From JBFMFR01 sp040752025 (GTDB taxonomy: Bacteria; Chloroflexota; Anaerolineae; Anaerolineales; UBA4823): a stretch of DNA of 64,000 nucleotides. Both the position numbers and the translations under genes were made by a program. The stretch lies in assembly GCA_040752025.1 (NCBI GenBank), contig JBFMFR010000026.1, positions 1 to 64,000 on the forward strand, written 5' to 3'. Under the pieces are notes generated by a model, which did no database searches, was not told the origin of the DNA, and saw nothing but the letters and a program-made list of their open reading frames with translations. This document shows positions 50,153 to 58,863 of this stretch, piece after piece. Numbering within the stretch: the stretch's first letter is position 1; each line of letters starts with the position of its first letter.

Positions 50153-51220
50153 ATGCCCAAAGTTTCGGTGATCATCCCATCCTTTAACCATGCCCTGTAT
50201 ATCCAAGAGGCGATCAACAGTGTGCTGACTCAATCGATGCCCGATCTCGAACTGCTCGTCATCGATGATGGCTCTACGGATGACAGCGTCAAGATCCTGA
50301 AAAATTACACCGACCCTCGCCTGAAAATGATTTGCCAGGCAAATCAAGGCGCTCACGCCGCCATCAACCGCGGGCTTGAACTGGCCCAGGGAGAACACCT
50401 CTCCATACTGAATTCGGACGATGCCTATCACCCCCAGCGCCTCGAAAAAGCCCTGGCTGTTTTACAGGATAAGCCGGAGACCAGCCTGGTCGGATCGCAC
50501 ATCCGCATCGTGAATGCTCGCAACCGGCAAATCGGCATAAAACATGATTATCAAGATAGTGAACCCTGGCCGTTGGAATCTCCCGAGCACAGTTTTCGCG
50601 CCGATACCGATCTACGCGCCGCCTTGCTCACCGAAAACTTTTGGTCCACCACCTCCAACTATTTCTTCTCACGCACCTGCTATGAAAGCGTTGGAGCATT
50701 CAGGTCCCTGCGCTACACTCATGATTGGGATTATGCCCTGCGCCTCGCCCGGCTGGGGCCTATGCATTTGCTGCCAGAGGCCCTGCTCAACTACCGGGTG
50801 CATGCCAGCAACACCATCCGAGAAAACCAGGCCGCCATGATTTTCGAGATTTGCTGGATACTGGCGGTTCATTTACCTGAGCATATCTCGGATGCGGCGT
50901 TTTTCAACCAACTGCCTGCGGAAAAGCGCGTGAGCCAGTTGTTGCATTCCATCTACACTTTCGAGATGGGACGCGTGCTGAACGCCATGCTCCTGCAAAG
51001 ATTACACCAACGCCCGGACCTGGCCATGCAACTCCTTCAGCCGGATGACCCAACTCGCCAGGTTTACCTGGAATATATCCTAAAATCTCTGGGAAACACT
51101 GCTAAAAACCAGCAGGTTGAGTCCGAGATGGCTTCTCCAAAAACCGGAATGATTTCTCACAGTATTCGCTGGTTGAAACAATTTGTTAGTTCACTGAGCA
51201 AAAAGAGGCATCAAAATTGA
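50153..51220 (+). CDS. Glycosyltransferase family 2
   Basis: A 355-aa GT-A enzyme. PKVSVIIPSFNHALYIQEAI, LLVIDDGSTDDSVKIL and HLSILNSDDAYHP (metal-binding Asp pair) are typical. FRSLRYTHDWDYALRLARLG and LLNYRVHASNTIREN match the acceptor half. The frame is open from 50129, but the fold starts at once after ATG 50153, five bases beyond the previous stop, so that start is preferred. The C-terminal 50 residues are basic and polar. Confidence 0.85.
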   Translation: MPKVSVIIPSFNHALYIQEAINSVLTQSMPDLELLVIDDGSTDDSVKILKNYTDPRLKMICQANQGAHAAINRGLELAQGEHLSILNSDDAYHPQRLEKALAVLQDKPETSLVGSHIRIVNARNRQIGIKHDYQDSEPWPLESPEHSFRADTDLRAALLTENFWSTTSNYFFSRTCYESVGAFRSLRYTHDWDYALRLARLGPMHLLPEALLNYRVHASNTIRENQAAMIFEICWILAVHLPEHISDAAFFNQLPAEKRVSQLLHSIYTFEMGRVLNAMLLQRLHQRPDLAMQLLQPDDPTRQVYLEYILKSLGNTAKNQQVESEMASPKTGMISHSIRWLKQFVSSLSKKRHQN

Positions 51221-52230
51221 TCAAGATCGTTTCTCGCTTCTCAGGCAAAAATCAACTTCGCATCGGTGAAATCGCAGAATTCGAAATTATCCGGGCAAAC
51301 GAGCAGGTAGAAACGCGTGCTTACGTCACTCACCAGAATGTACATTACCTGAAACCACTGAATAATTGGAATTCAAGTAACACCTTGCTCTTTTTCCCCG
51401 AATCGCCAGGGCGCTATACCCTGGCCATCCAGTGGCGCCACCCGCAAGGTGCACATGGCTGGATACAACAGCATTTCCAGGTCAATGCTGACCGCCAGAC
51501 CACCAGCACACCTCAGCAGATCCAGATCGATCAGAACACCCGCATCTGGGCTCCAGGTGAATGGGAAGCGCTGCTTCTGAAAGATTATGAAAAACCGGCA
51601 GCCAATTTGCTGCCCAGGATTGTCGCGCCTGCAAGCGTTGTCTACGATATCGGCGCCAACCTGGGAATATATTCGCTGTGTTTCTCCCGTCTGGTAGGGC
51701 CTCAAGGACGCGTGTATTGCTTCGAGGCCAATCCCGTTTGTGTCTATTTTTTGCAAGCCAACCTGGAATTGAACCAGGCCAAAAACTGCGAGATTCTACC
51801 AGTCGCAATTACTGATCAACCTGGTAATGTGAACTTCACCCTCAACTACGGCAACTCGGCGCTTGGGCTCATCCAGACATCAGGCTTCTACGCCTCGAAG
51901 ACAGGCCACGAGATCGGTGTACATGGGTTGACCATCGATACCCTGATCGAAACTTTCGATTTGGCCAGCCCCAACCTGATCAAAATCGACATCGAGGGCG
52001 CCGAGGAATATGCCGTCATCGGGTTGCAGAAAACCCTTGAACGCTGCCATCCCACAATCCTGCTCGAAGTACACGGCCGCCAGGCCGCTCACCCAACCTT
52101 TCGAAGGTTGCACAATCTTGGCTATCGCTTTCAGGAGATTACCAGTGGACAAACATTTGATAATTTGGAAGCCCTCCTAAACTGGTTCCCTGAAGCCGTA
52201 ATGCAGTTCCTGTGCACACCCGTGGATTGA
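51217..52230 (+). CDS. FkbM-family methyltransferase
   Basis: A 337-aa protein starting at TTG in the previous stop, with AAAGAGG upstream. Residues 1-110 look like a beta-sandwich of unknown role (RFSGKNQLRIGEIAEFEIIR). The methyltransferase follows: VYDIGANLGIYSLCFSRLVG, VYCFEANPVCVYFLQANLEL and LIKIDIEGAEEYAVIGLQ, the FkbM pattern. It would O-methylate a sugar of the glycan. The N-terminal extra domain may bind the glycan. Confidence 0.87.
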   Translation: MIKIVSRFSGKNQLRIGEIAEFEIIRANEQVETRAYVTHQNVHYLKPLNNWNSSNTLLFFPESPGRYTLAIQWRHPQGAHGWIQQHFQVNADRQTTSTPQQIQIDQNTRIWAPGEWEALLLKDYEKPAANLLPRIVAPASVVYDIGANLGIYSLCFSRLVGPQGRVYCFEANPVCVYFLQANLELNQAKNCEILPVAITDQPGNVNFTLNYGNSALGLIQTSGFYASKTGHEIGVHGLTIDTLIETFDLASPNLIKIDIEGAEEYAVIGLQKTLERCHPTILLEVHGRQAAHPTFRRLHNLGYRFQEITSGQTFDNLEALLNWFPEAVMQFLCTPVD

Positions 52231-52239
52231 GGTCACAGT

Positions 52240-53322
52240 ATGCCAGAATCCAGAACTGTCGCGATCAGCCTGGTGATACCCTGCTACAACCGCTCGCACG
52301 ATCTGCACAGAGTTTTAGCAGCCTACGAGGGGCAGAAAGGCGATGAGCCCTTCGAGATCATCGCTATCGACGATGGCTCACAGGATGAAACCTTCGCACT
52401 GCTTTCGGCCTATCAGCCTGAGCGCTTCTCGCTGCGTGCCATACGCCAGGAAAGCAACCAGGGGCCGGCCGCGGCGCGTAACCTGGGGATTGATCTGGCC
52501 AGCGCACCTGTGATTCTGTTCGCCGGGGATGACATCCTCCCCGATCCGTACATGGTATTGAGCCACATCATCCAGCATCGTCGTTTCCCCAACCCCGAGA
52601 CCGCCATCTTGGGGCGCGTCCAATGGCCTTACGATATGCCCATCAATACGCTCATGCAGCACATCGATGGCATCGGCGCCCAACAATTCAGCTACTACTA
52701 TTTCAAAGACGAGCAGGAATACGATTTCCGGCACTTTTATACTGCCAATATCTCCATCAAACGCAATTTCCTGAAATCCATTGGAAAAGCTTTCGATACA
52801 GGCTTCAAGTATGCTGCCTTCGAAGATGTCGAGTTATCGTATCGCCTGGCGCAGCGCGGCCTGCGCATCATCTATTCGTTCCTAATTCTCGGCTATCACT
52901 ATCATTACCACACCATCTGGTCCTTTTCGACACGCCAATACCACACAGGACTGATGGCATACAAACTGGTTCAACAACATCCCAATGTCGCCGGCCTCAT
53001 CATGGGCAGAGGCTGGCTGCTCGATTGGCTGGGTTGGAGTTCAGGCGCCCTGTTACAGCCACGCGTTCCACTGCTCACCTCGGAATTGGAAAACGCCTGC
53101 ATGCACTGGCTCAGCGCTCACGAATGGGAGCCCCATCCGCTTCTGGATCAGGCTTATTTAACTGTGCTCAGGTATTATTTTAAAAAAGGGTTGATCGATG
53201 GCGCCATCAAGAACCCCAAACTGGCGGGCCGCGTCAACCATGTCCACGCCCAACAAACGCTCGGTAAACTTGCCCGCGACCTGGAGTTGTCGATAGCGGG
53301 TTCATTTCCGGTGCAAAACTGA
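52240..53322 (+). CDS. Glycosyltransferase family 2
   Basis: A 360-aa GT-A enzyme. ISLVIPCYNRSHDLHRVLAA, EIIAIDDGSQDETFALL and VILFAGDDILPDPYM hold the nucleotide-sugar and metal sites; FYTANISIKRNFL and AAFEDVELSYRLAQRGLRII match the acceptor/catalytic Asp region. GAGG precedes ATG by a good distance. The C-terminus (VNHVHAQQTLGKLARDLEL) is helical. Confidence 0.87.
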   Translation: MPESRTVAISLVIPCYNRSHDLHRVLAAYEGQKGDEPFEIIAIDDGSQDETFALLSAYQPERFSLRAIRQESNQGPAAARNLGIDLASAPVILFAGDDILPDPYMVLSHIIQHRRFPNPETAILGRVQWPYDMPINTLMQHIDGIGAQQFSYYYFKDEQEYDFRHFYTANISIKRNFLKSIGKAFDTGFKYAAFEDVELSYRLAQRGLRIIYSFLILGYHYHYHTIWSFSTRQYHTGLMAYKLVQQHPNVAGLIMGRGWLLDWLGWSSGALLQPRVPLLTSELENACMHWLSAHEWEPHPLLDQAYLTVLRYYFKKGLIDGAIKNPKLAGRVNHVHAQQTLGKLARDLELSIAGSFPVQN

Positions 53323-53426
53323 AAAGTTCACCTTTCTACACATTCGTTATCAGTAAGAATGCGATCCTGAAACAGACTCTATCCAGAAATCGAGGCGATT
53401 TTCTGGCAGTTCTGCTTCTGGCAGGG

Positions 53427-56225
53427 TTGACTTGCACGTTTTTATGGCGAACGGTGTTCCTGGGTCAGGTGATCATGCCAGTGGATATGATCTACGACAC
53501 CGAGCCCTGGAACAGCGAAACCTCGATAAAGCCGCCTGACCATCCCTGGAATCCCAATCTTACGGATGTAATCTGGCAGCTATACCCGACCTCATCCTAT
53601 GCCAGCCAGGCTCTGAAGAATGGTGGTCTCTTTTGGAATCCTTACTTGTTGGGCGGTGCGCCTGCCCTGGCGCAGGGCGATATGTTTCTGAATCCAATTT
53701 TCTTAGGGTTGAGCGCTTTCTTGCCCACCGCCAGGGTTTACAACTGGTTGGCCGTCATCCATTTATTCCTGGCCGGTTTCTTCACTTACATTCTGCTGCG
53801 CGAAATGGAAGCAAAACCTTTCGGCACGCTGGTTGGAAGCCTGGCCTTCGCCTTCAACGGCTATCTGGTTGGCTGGCTGGCGATTCGAAACGTTGCCGAT
53901 ACGATGGTCTGGCTGCCGTTGACATTGTGGGGCATCGAGCGCGCTCTCAAGCGCAAGGATTGGCGTTGGACTATCGCGGGGGCGATGAGTTTCGCCATCC
54001 AGATTTTCTCGGGATTCATTTTGTGGCCATTTTACGGGGCCATCACTCTGCTCCTGTTGGCTCTCTATCGAAGTCTGGTAACCTGGCGCGGGGAGAAAAA
54101 TATCCGGCACGCTGTTCTTCCCATTTTCTACACAATCCTGACCCTGGGGGCAGGCACGCTGCTGGCTGCGCCACAATTGCTGCCAACCATACAGCTTTAC
54201 TTCCTTTCACAGCGCAGCGAGCCATTAGGGGCATCCAGCTATCTGGATCTTAAGTTCGCTCTCTTGCGCCTGGTAGCGCCTCTTTTGCAAGGTAACGCCG
54301 TGCGAGGCAATACCTACCTGGGGCCCTTTAATTACGCCGAAACAGATTTGTACTTCGGCGTTCTGCCGCTATTTTTCCTGTTTGCCAGCCTGCGTTCCCC
54401 TCAACGCAAACTGGCCTGGGGTTTCTTTGGCATCGGGGCGATATCCTTGCTGGCCGTGACCAATATCCCGCCCTTCCGGCAAATCGTGGCAGCCGTCTAC
54501 CCCATTTTCCTGAACACGTTTCCTGGGCGGATTTATTATGTGGTCGCATTCACCTGGTCTATTGCCGCAGGATTGGGCGCAGACTGGCTCCTGGAAACAG
54601 GCGCGCCGCGCCGCATAGCACAGTACACTGCCAGATTCCTGATGTACACCGCCTTATTTCTTGCCCTCATCTGTGCAATTCTTTGGGTTCTGGCAAAGCA
54701 GATAAACCCCGCCAATAGCACCATCAAGTTTCTCGCAAATACCTACCCCCAAAGCTTGTTAGCCGCCGTTTGTTGGCTTGCTATCACCATCCTGGTTTTT
54801 TGGGCCCTGAGTAGGACGATTCCGAAAGTGCGCCTGATCCGGAGTCTCAGTCTGGTAACGATCGTTGCGGAACTGTTTATATTAGGAATCAACTATAACT
54901 CCACATATGAAATCCAATGGGCCTTCCCCAAAACGCCCAGTTTGGAATTTCTAGAGAACTTGGACTTGCAAGAAAGTGAGCCTTATCGCCTCCTCAATGT
55001 AAATTCGGGACAGATCCTGCTTGGGAATACCCCAGCGCTGTATCGCCTTCAAACCCTCAGTGGATACTCGCCCTGGGTATTGCAACGCTACGCTGCATAC
55101 ATGGAATTAACCAAAAGCCGCGTCCCGGCCTTCAACCACGTTTATTTCTTCGATTGCTGCCAACGGCTGCTAGACGCGATGAATATCAAGTATCTATATC
55201 TATCCAAAGACACTCCTCTTAGCGACCTCGGCGTCTTTGACTTCGGCAGCGATCTGAACCAGGCTCAGGTTGACCCACAATCCTACACTTCCGTTTCCAG
55301 GTTATACTGGACGGTCGCCGGAAAACAACAGCCCGTCATTTACCAACATCCTCCTTCGCGTATCAGTTACACATTGCACCTCGAAAAGCAAGCCACACTA
55401 AGCACTGCGATAACCATCGATTCTCAAGCCTGGGACAAGCCAGGGGACGGCGTGTTGTTCGAAATCTATCTCCAGCCCGCCACAAGCGGGACCGACGTTT
55501 TGCTATTCTCGAAATACATCGACCCCAAAAATCAACCCGCCGACCGCAGCCCAACCTCCATTGAAGTAGATTTAAGTCCGTATTCAGGACAGACTATCCA
55601 ACTTAGTTTCGTCACCAGCCCAGGCCCGAAAGGGAACCTATCTTATGATTGGGCCGGTTGGGTAGATCCGCACATCGAAAACTTCAAGGAACCTAGTTTG
55701 AAGCTTGTCTACGATGGCCCCAACAAAGTATACGAAAACCTCGAAGCACTTCCCAGAGCCTGGATCGTGCATAGCGTAATGCGTGTCGCTCCTGACAATA
55801 TCAAGGCAATCAAAACCTACCTGAACAACCCGAAATACAACCCGGCTACGCAGGCCATCGTAGAATCAAATGATCCAATCAACCATTCCATTCAACTACC
55901 TGCAAAAGATCGAAAAGATTATAAAGACAGTGCCTGTATCACCAAGTATCAACCAGAGCGCGTCGAGATCGACGCTTTTTTGGATGCCCCAGGGTTGCTA
56001 ATCTTATCAGATATCATGTATCCGGGCTGGAGGGCTTACGTTGACGGGGTTGAAACACCCATCCTAACTACCAATTTAATCATGCGAGGAGTACTATTGA
56101 CAGAAGGCCAGCATCGGGTTATCTTCAAATATATACCAAACATGTTATTTCTGGGCATCATCATAGCATGCACCGCTTCCGCAATAATCATTGCGATTTT
56201 GGCCCTTACAGCAAGAAACCAGTAG
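53427..56225 (+). CDS. Large membrane protein, YfhO-like
   Basis: A protein of 932 aa from TTG 53427, with about a dozen hydrophobic segments up to residue 490, then a big extracytoplasmic part. MIYDTEPWNSE and NPYLLGGAPALAQGDMFLNP belong to the YfhO type, and the end ILSDIMYPGWRAYVDGVETPI is its usual C-terminal domain. YfhO proteins are thought to move sugars across or at the membrane. The first helix (FLAVLLLAGLTCTFLWRTVFLG, cited in part) begins 9 codons before this TTG, so the true start is probably upstream, perhaps CTG at 53319. Visibly lower G+C than the left half. Confidence 0.82.
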   Translation: MTCTFLWRTVFLGQVIMPVDMIYDTEPWNSETSIKPPDHPWNPNLTDVIWQLYPTSSYASQALKNGGLFWNPYLLGGAPALAQGDMFLNPIFLGLSAFLPTARVYNWLAVIHLFLAGFFTYILLREMEAKPFGTLVGSLAFAFNGYLVGWLAIRNVADTMVWLPLTLWGIERALKRKDWRWTIAGAMSFAIQIFSGFILWPFYGAITLLLLALYRSLVTWRGEKNIRHAVLPIFYTILTLGAGTLLAAPQLLPTIQLYFLSQRSEPLGASSYLDLKFALLRLVAPLLQGNAVRGNTYLGPFNYAETDLYFGVLPLFFLFASLRSPQRKLAWGFFGIGAISLLAVTNIPPFRQIVAAVYPIFLNTFPGRIYYVVAFTWSIAAGLGADWLLETGAPRRIAQYTARFLMYTALFLALICAILWVLAKQINPANSTIKFLANTYPQSLLAAVCWLAITILVFWALSRTIPKVRLIRSLSLVTIVAELFILGINYNSTYEIQWAFPKTPSLEFLENLDLQESEPYRLLNVNSGQILLGNTPALYRLQTLSGYSPWVLQRYAAYMELTKSRVPAFNHVYFFDCCQRLLDAMNIKYLYLSKDTPLSDLGVFDFGSDLNQAQVDPQSYTSVSRLYWTVAGKQQPVIYQHPPSRISYTLHLEKQATLSTAITIDSQAWDKPGDGVLFEIYLQPATSGTDVLLFSKYIDPKNQPADRSPTSIEVDLSPYSGQTIQLSFVTSPGPKGNLSYDWAGWVDPHIENFKEPSLKLVYDGPNKVYENLEALPRAWIVHSVMRVAPDNIKAIKTYLNNPKYNPATQAIVESNDPINHSIQLPAKDRKDYKDSACITKYQPERVEIDAFLDAPGLLILSDIMYPGWRAYVDGVETPILTTNLIMRGVLLTEGQHRVIFKYIPNMLFLGIIIACTASAIIIAILALTARNQ

Positions 56226-56263
56226 AGTTATCAAATCCCTTTGGCTTACATTTTTGATAACTC
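56225..56263. other. Perfect 11-bp inverted repeat after the YfhO-like gene
   Basis: GAGTTATCAAA (56225-56235) and TTTGATAACTC (56253-56263) form a stem with a 17-base loop. It touches the stop codon of the gene. No T-run follows. It may be a terminator or an operator for the next gene. Confidence 0.55.
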
Positions 56264-56282
56264 CCCGACCGTGTTAGTCACA

Positions 56283-56288
56283 TATAAT
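56283..56288 (+). promoter_or_regulatory. Possible -10 box for the beta-helix gene
   Basis: CATATAATC contains TATAAT at 56283-56288. No good -35 at 16-18 bases upstream, so only a candidate. A leader of about 95 bases would follow. Confidence 0.35.
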
Positions 56289-56388
56289 CGAAATAGAAAG
56301 GAGTTCCAAAACTGCGGAGTCTAACGCTCTCAAAATACTGGCCTGAAAACAAGAGTTGTTAGCAAGGTAATTTATAAGGTATATAAGT

Positions 56389-58782
56389 ATGGTAGCAAAA
56401 TTTGCAGGTCGATGTTTACTGGCTTTGGGCTTATTTTTAGGTTGGGTACAAAATGCCCGGGCTGCCGCACCCATGCAAGAGTATCAGGCAGATTTTAGCG
56501 AAAAAGCAGAAGTCTCGTTACTCAGCAGTTCAATTATCTACGTTCCCGGCACGAACAATAAAAACTTACAAACTGCGATCAATGAAGTCAGTGATGGCGG
56601 GATCATTGAGATTGCCAATGGCACCTATACTTCGCCTTCCGGGGGATTTTCAATCCTCGATATGAACAAAAGCTTCACGGTTCGGGCCGCCCCTGGGGCC
56701 ACAGTCATCCTGAATGGAGCGGGAAGTACCCGCGTCCTCCAGTTTCGCAACAGCGTCGAAAATTCGGCGCACATTGATTTTATTGGAATCACATTTTCGA
56801 ATGGGTTTTCCTCGTTAGACTACATTGCCGCAGGCGTCACCCTGACAAAAGCTAAAGCCACTTTCATCGATTGCGCATTTTTCAATAACCAAAAATCCAT
56901 GTCTCCCAACAGGACCGTGGGAGACGCAGTCGTGGTTGTCAACTCAACAGCCTTCTTCTACAACGCCACGTGGCAAAATAACCTCTCTCAGGATGGGGGC
57001 GCTGCCATCGGGATTCGCGACTCGAAAGTCTACATTCACAACTCTAGGTTCATCAACAACCAGACTACCACAACCAGCACCAGCGAAATGCCCGGTGGAG
57101 GCGCCATCAACGTCGGCAATTCCACGCTTAACATCACAAATACACGCTTCGAAGGCAACCGGTCCGTTGGCCATGGTGGCGCGATTACGGCAATTGGCAA
57201 CGTGGGAACATCTGGCATGGAACTGCTGATTACCAATTCCACATTCTACAACAACCAGGCTACCCGCACAATTTCAAGCCCCAGCCCACTGGAGGGCGGT
57301 GCGATTGCGGTCGAAGATATCAGCATCATGCGCATCTTCAATTCAAGGTTTATACGCAACAGCGCAAAAATCGGTGGGGCACTCTCCATCTTCCGGGCCA
57401 AGGCTGAAATTTACGACAGCGCCTTTTTGGGCAACCAGGCAACCGATACCATCCCCACATCTGGCTCTGGCGGAGCGATTAACTTCAATTATCACGACAG
57501 ATCTGACTATGCCAGCCTGGTCATCGAGAGAACCCTTTTCCAGGGGCGTTATGAGACAGTTACAACTGTCGCTCAATTTGCCGGCGGCCTCAATGTAGTA
57601 GGGTATGATTCCGCCGTTCGCCCGGATGTAACCCTCCGCAAAGTCGTCTTCTACGATCTGGACGTCACTACTCCCTCCAGTTCCACCAAAGGCGGCACGG
57701 GCGGCGCCATGCTGGTCTATGGCGCCAACCTGCTGATCGAAGATTCATTCGTGTTCAACTGTGATGCTGTAGGACCCAAAGGGGGCATTGGAGGCGGCCT
57801 GGCGATCCTGACCTCTTCAGTAGCCACTTTGACGAGAACGGCTTTTGCTTACAACACGGCAGATACTTTCGGAGGAGCTCTCTTCGTACAAGGGGCGAAC
57901 ATTTCCATTACTGATTCTCAATTTGTGAGAAACGAAATCAGCCCTGGGGTTGCAGAAAACGAATACGCTTCGTATGGGGCCGCCATCTTTACCACCATCG
58001 ACTCATCCTTGAACCGCCCGGTAACCGGCTCCGTTCATAACTCGATCTTCATAGGCCAAATTGGCATGGCTATTTTCGATGACGATCGCTCATCTGGTCC
58101 CATCAATGATGTCATCTACAACACCAACAGTTTCTATGAGACCTCTTTCGGCGACCGCGTCTATCGGGACAGCCTGACCCCCACGCAAAATCCAGAAAAC
58201 TTGAACACCTTGATCGTTACTCGCTCTGGCGGATTGCCTCCCACAGATAAAGCCCTGTTGGATAACACCCGGCTCACCAGCGCCCCAACCATCGCTCAAA
58301 TCCTGGCCATGCCGGCTTCAATCCTGCCCCAGAGCGCCGCCGGCGATGCGCTCCCTACCACCACCACATACGTTGCTTATTTATGGGATGGCGCTTCTGC
58401 TGATTTGAATGGAACGCCGCTGTCGACGAAGACCGGGATTGTCTCTACGACAACTGCCGGGCAGTACACACTATCTGTAGGTACGCACGTGGTTTCGGCG
58501 CAAATTACCAATGGCGCAAGGCCGATCTTCTCCACCGCCCTTTCTGCTTCACCAACCACTCCCGTTTTCAGTTGGAATATCAATCAAGGGAATTTCCTGA
58601 ATGCGGTTATGTTGCACAGCCTTACGATTACGTCTGCCTCCTCCGGATCGGTTCAATTGCCAGGCGCCAATGCTCTTTACATTTTCTACGTTGTCACGCG
58701 AGAAGGCGGTTACTGGCGAACGATTGATCCCAGTGAAAAGCTTACCTTGCCCAAGACATACATCCCCTTCACATTGAAATAA
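56389..58782 (+). CDS. Secreted parallel beta-helix protein with PMP-like repeats
   Basis: A 797-aa exported protein. MVAKFAGRCLLALGLFLGWV then QNARAAAP is a signal peptide. From about 55 to 620 the chain consists of beta-helix coils with recurring GGAI, GGAL or GGAM plus FxxN or FxNN segments, as in chlamydial polymorphic membrane proteins and pectate-lyase-like folds. The final 150 residues form another beta-rich region (AYLWDGASADLNG...). No LPXTG-like or transporter end is visible. It could be an adhesin or glycan-binding surface protein. It has its own terminator. Confidence 0.83.
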   Translation: MVAKFAGRCLLALGLFLGWVQNARAAAPMQEYQADFSEKAEVSLLSSSIIYVPGTNNKNLQTAINEVSDGGIIEIANGTYTSPSGGFSILDMNKSFTVRAAPGATVILNGAGSTRVLQFRNSVENSAHIDFIGITFSNGFSSLDYIAAGVTLTKAKATFIDCAFFNNQKSMSPNRTVGDAVVVVNSTAFFYNATWQNNLSQDGGAAIGIRDSKVYIHNSRFINNQTTTTSTSEMPGGGAINVGNSTLNITNTRFEGNRSVGHGGAITAIGNVGTSGMELLITNSTFYNNQATRTISSPSPLEGGAIAVEDISIMRIFNSRFIRNSAKIGGALSIFRAKAEIYDSAFLGNQATDTIPTSGSGGAINFNYHDRSDYASLVIERTLFQGRYETVTTVAQFAGGLNVVGYDSAVRPDVTLRKVVFYDLDVTTPSSSTKGGTGGAMLVYGANLLIEDSFVFNCDAVGPKGGIGGGLAILTSSVATLTRTAFAYNTADTFGGALFVQGANISITDSQFVRNEISPGVAENEYASYGAAIFTTIDSSLNRPVTGSVHNSIFIGQIGMAIFDDDRSSGPINDVIYNTNSFYETSFGDRVYRDSLTPTQNPENLNTLIVTRSGGLPPTDKALLDNTRLTSAPTIAQILAMPASILPQSAAGDALPTTTTYVAYLWDGASADLNGTPLSTKTGIVSTTTAGQYTLSVGTHVVSAQITNGARPIFSTALSASPTTPVFSWNINQGNFLNAVMLHSLTITSASSGSVQLPGANALYIFYVVTREGGYWRTIDPSEKLTLPKTYIPFTLK

Positions 58783-58801
58783 CCTCACTTGCGAAAAACA
58801 C

Positions 58802-58836
58802 AGAGCCCACCTGCTGCGAGTGGGCTCTATGTTTTT
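58802..58836 (+). terminator. Intrinsic terminator after the beta-helix gene
   Basis: AGAGCCCAC (58802-58810) and GTGGGCTCT (58820-58828) form a perfect 9-bp stem with a 9-base loop, followed by ATGTTTTT. It lies 20 bases after the stop. Confidence 0.85.
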
Positions 58837-58851
58837 ATCCTGACTGCAAGT

Positions 58852-58857
58852 TATAAT
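58852..58857 (+). promoter_or_regulatory. -10 box immediately before a start codon (leaderless type)
   Basis: TATAAT ends 6 bases before the ATG at 58864, so transcription would start at or next to the initiation codon. It sits just after a terminator, so a promoter is needed here. The bases AGTTATAATTCA are the same as around the promoter at 216. Confidence 0.55.
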
Positions 58858-58863
58858 TCAATT

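Noticed and set aside
56296..56350. AAAGGAG followed by a possible short peptide gene (CTG start)
   Set aside because: No ATG, GTG or TTG at the right distance and only about 17 codons; more likely chance.
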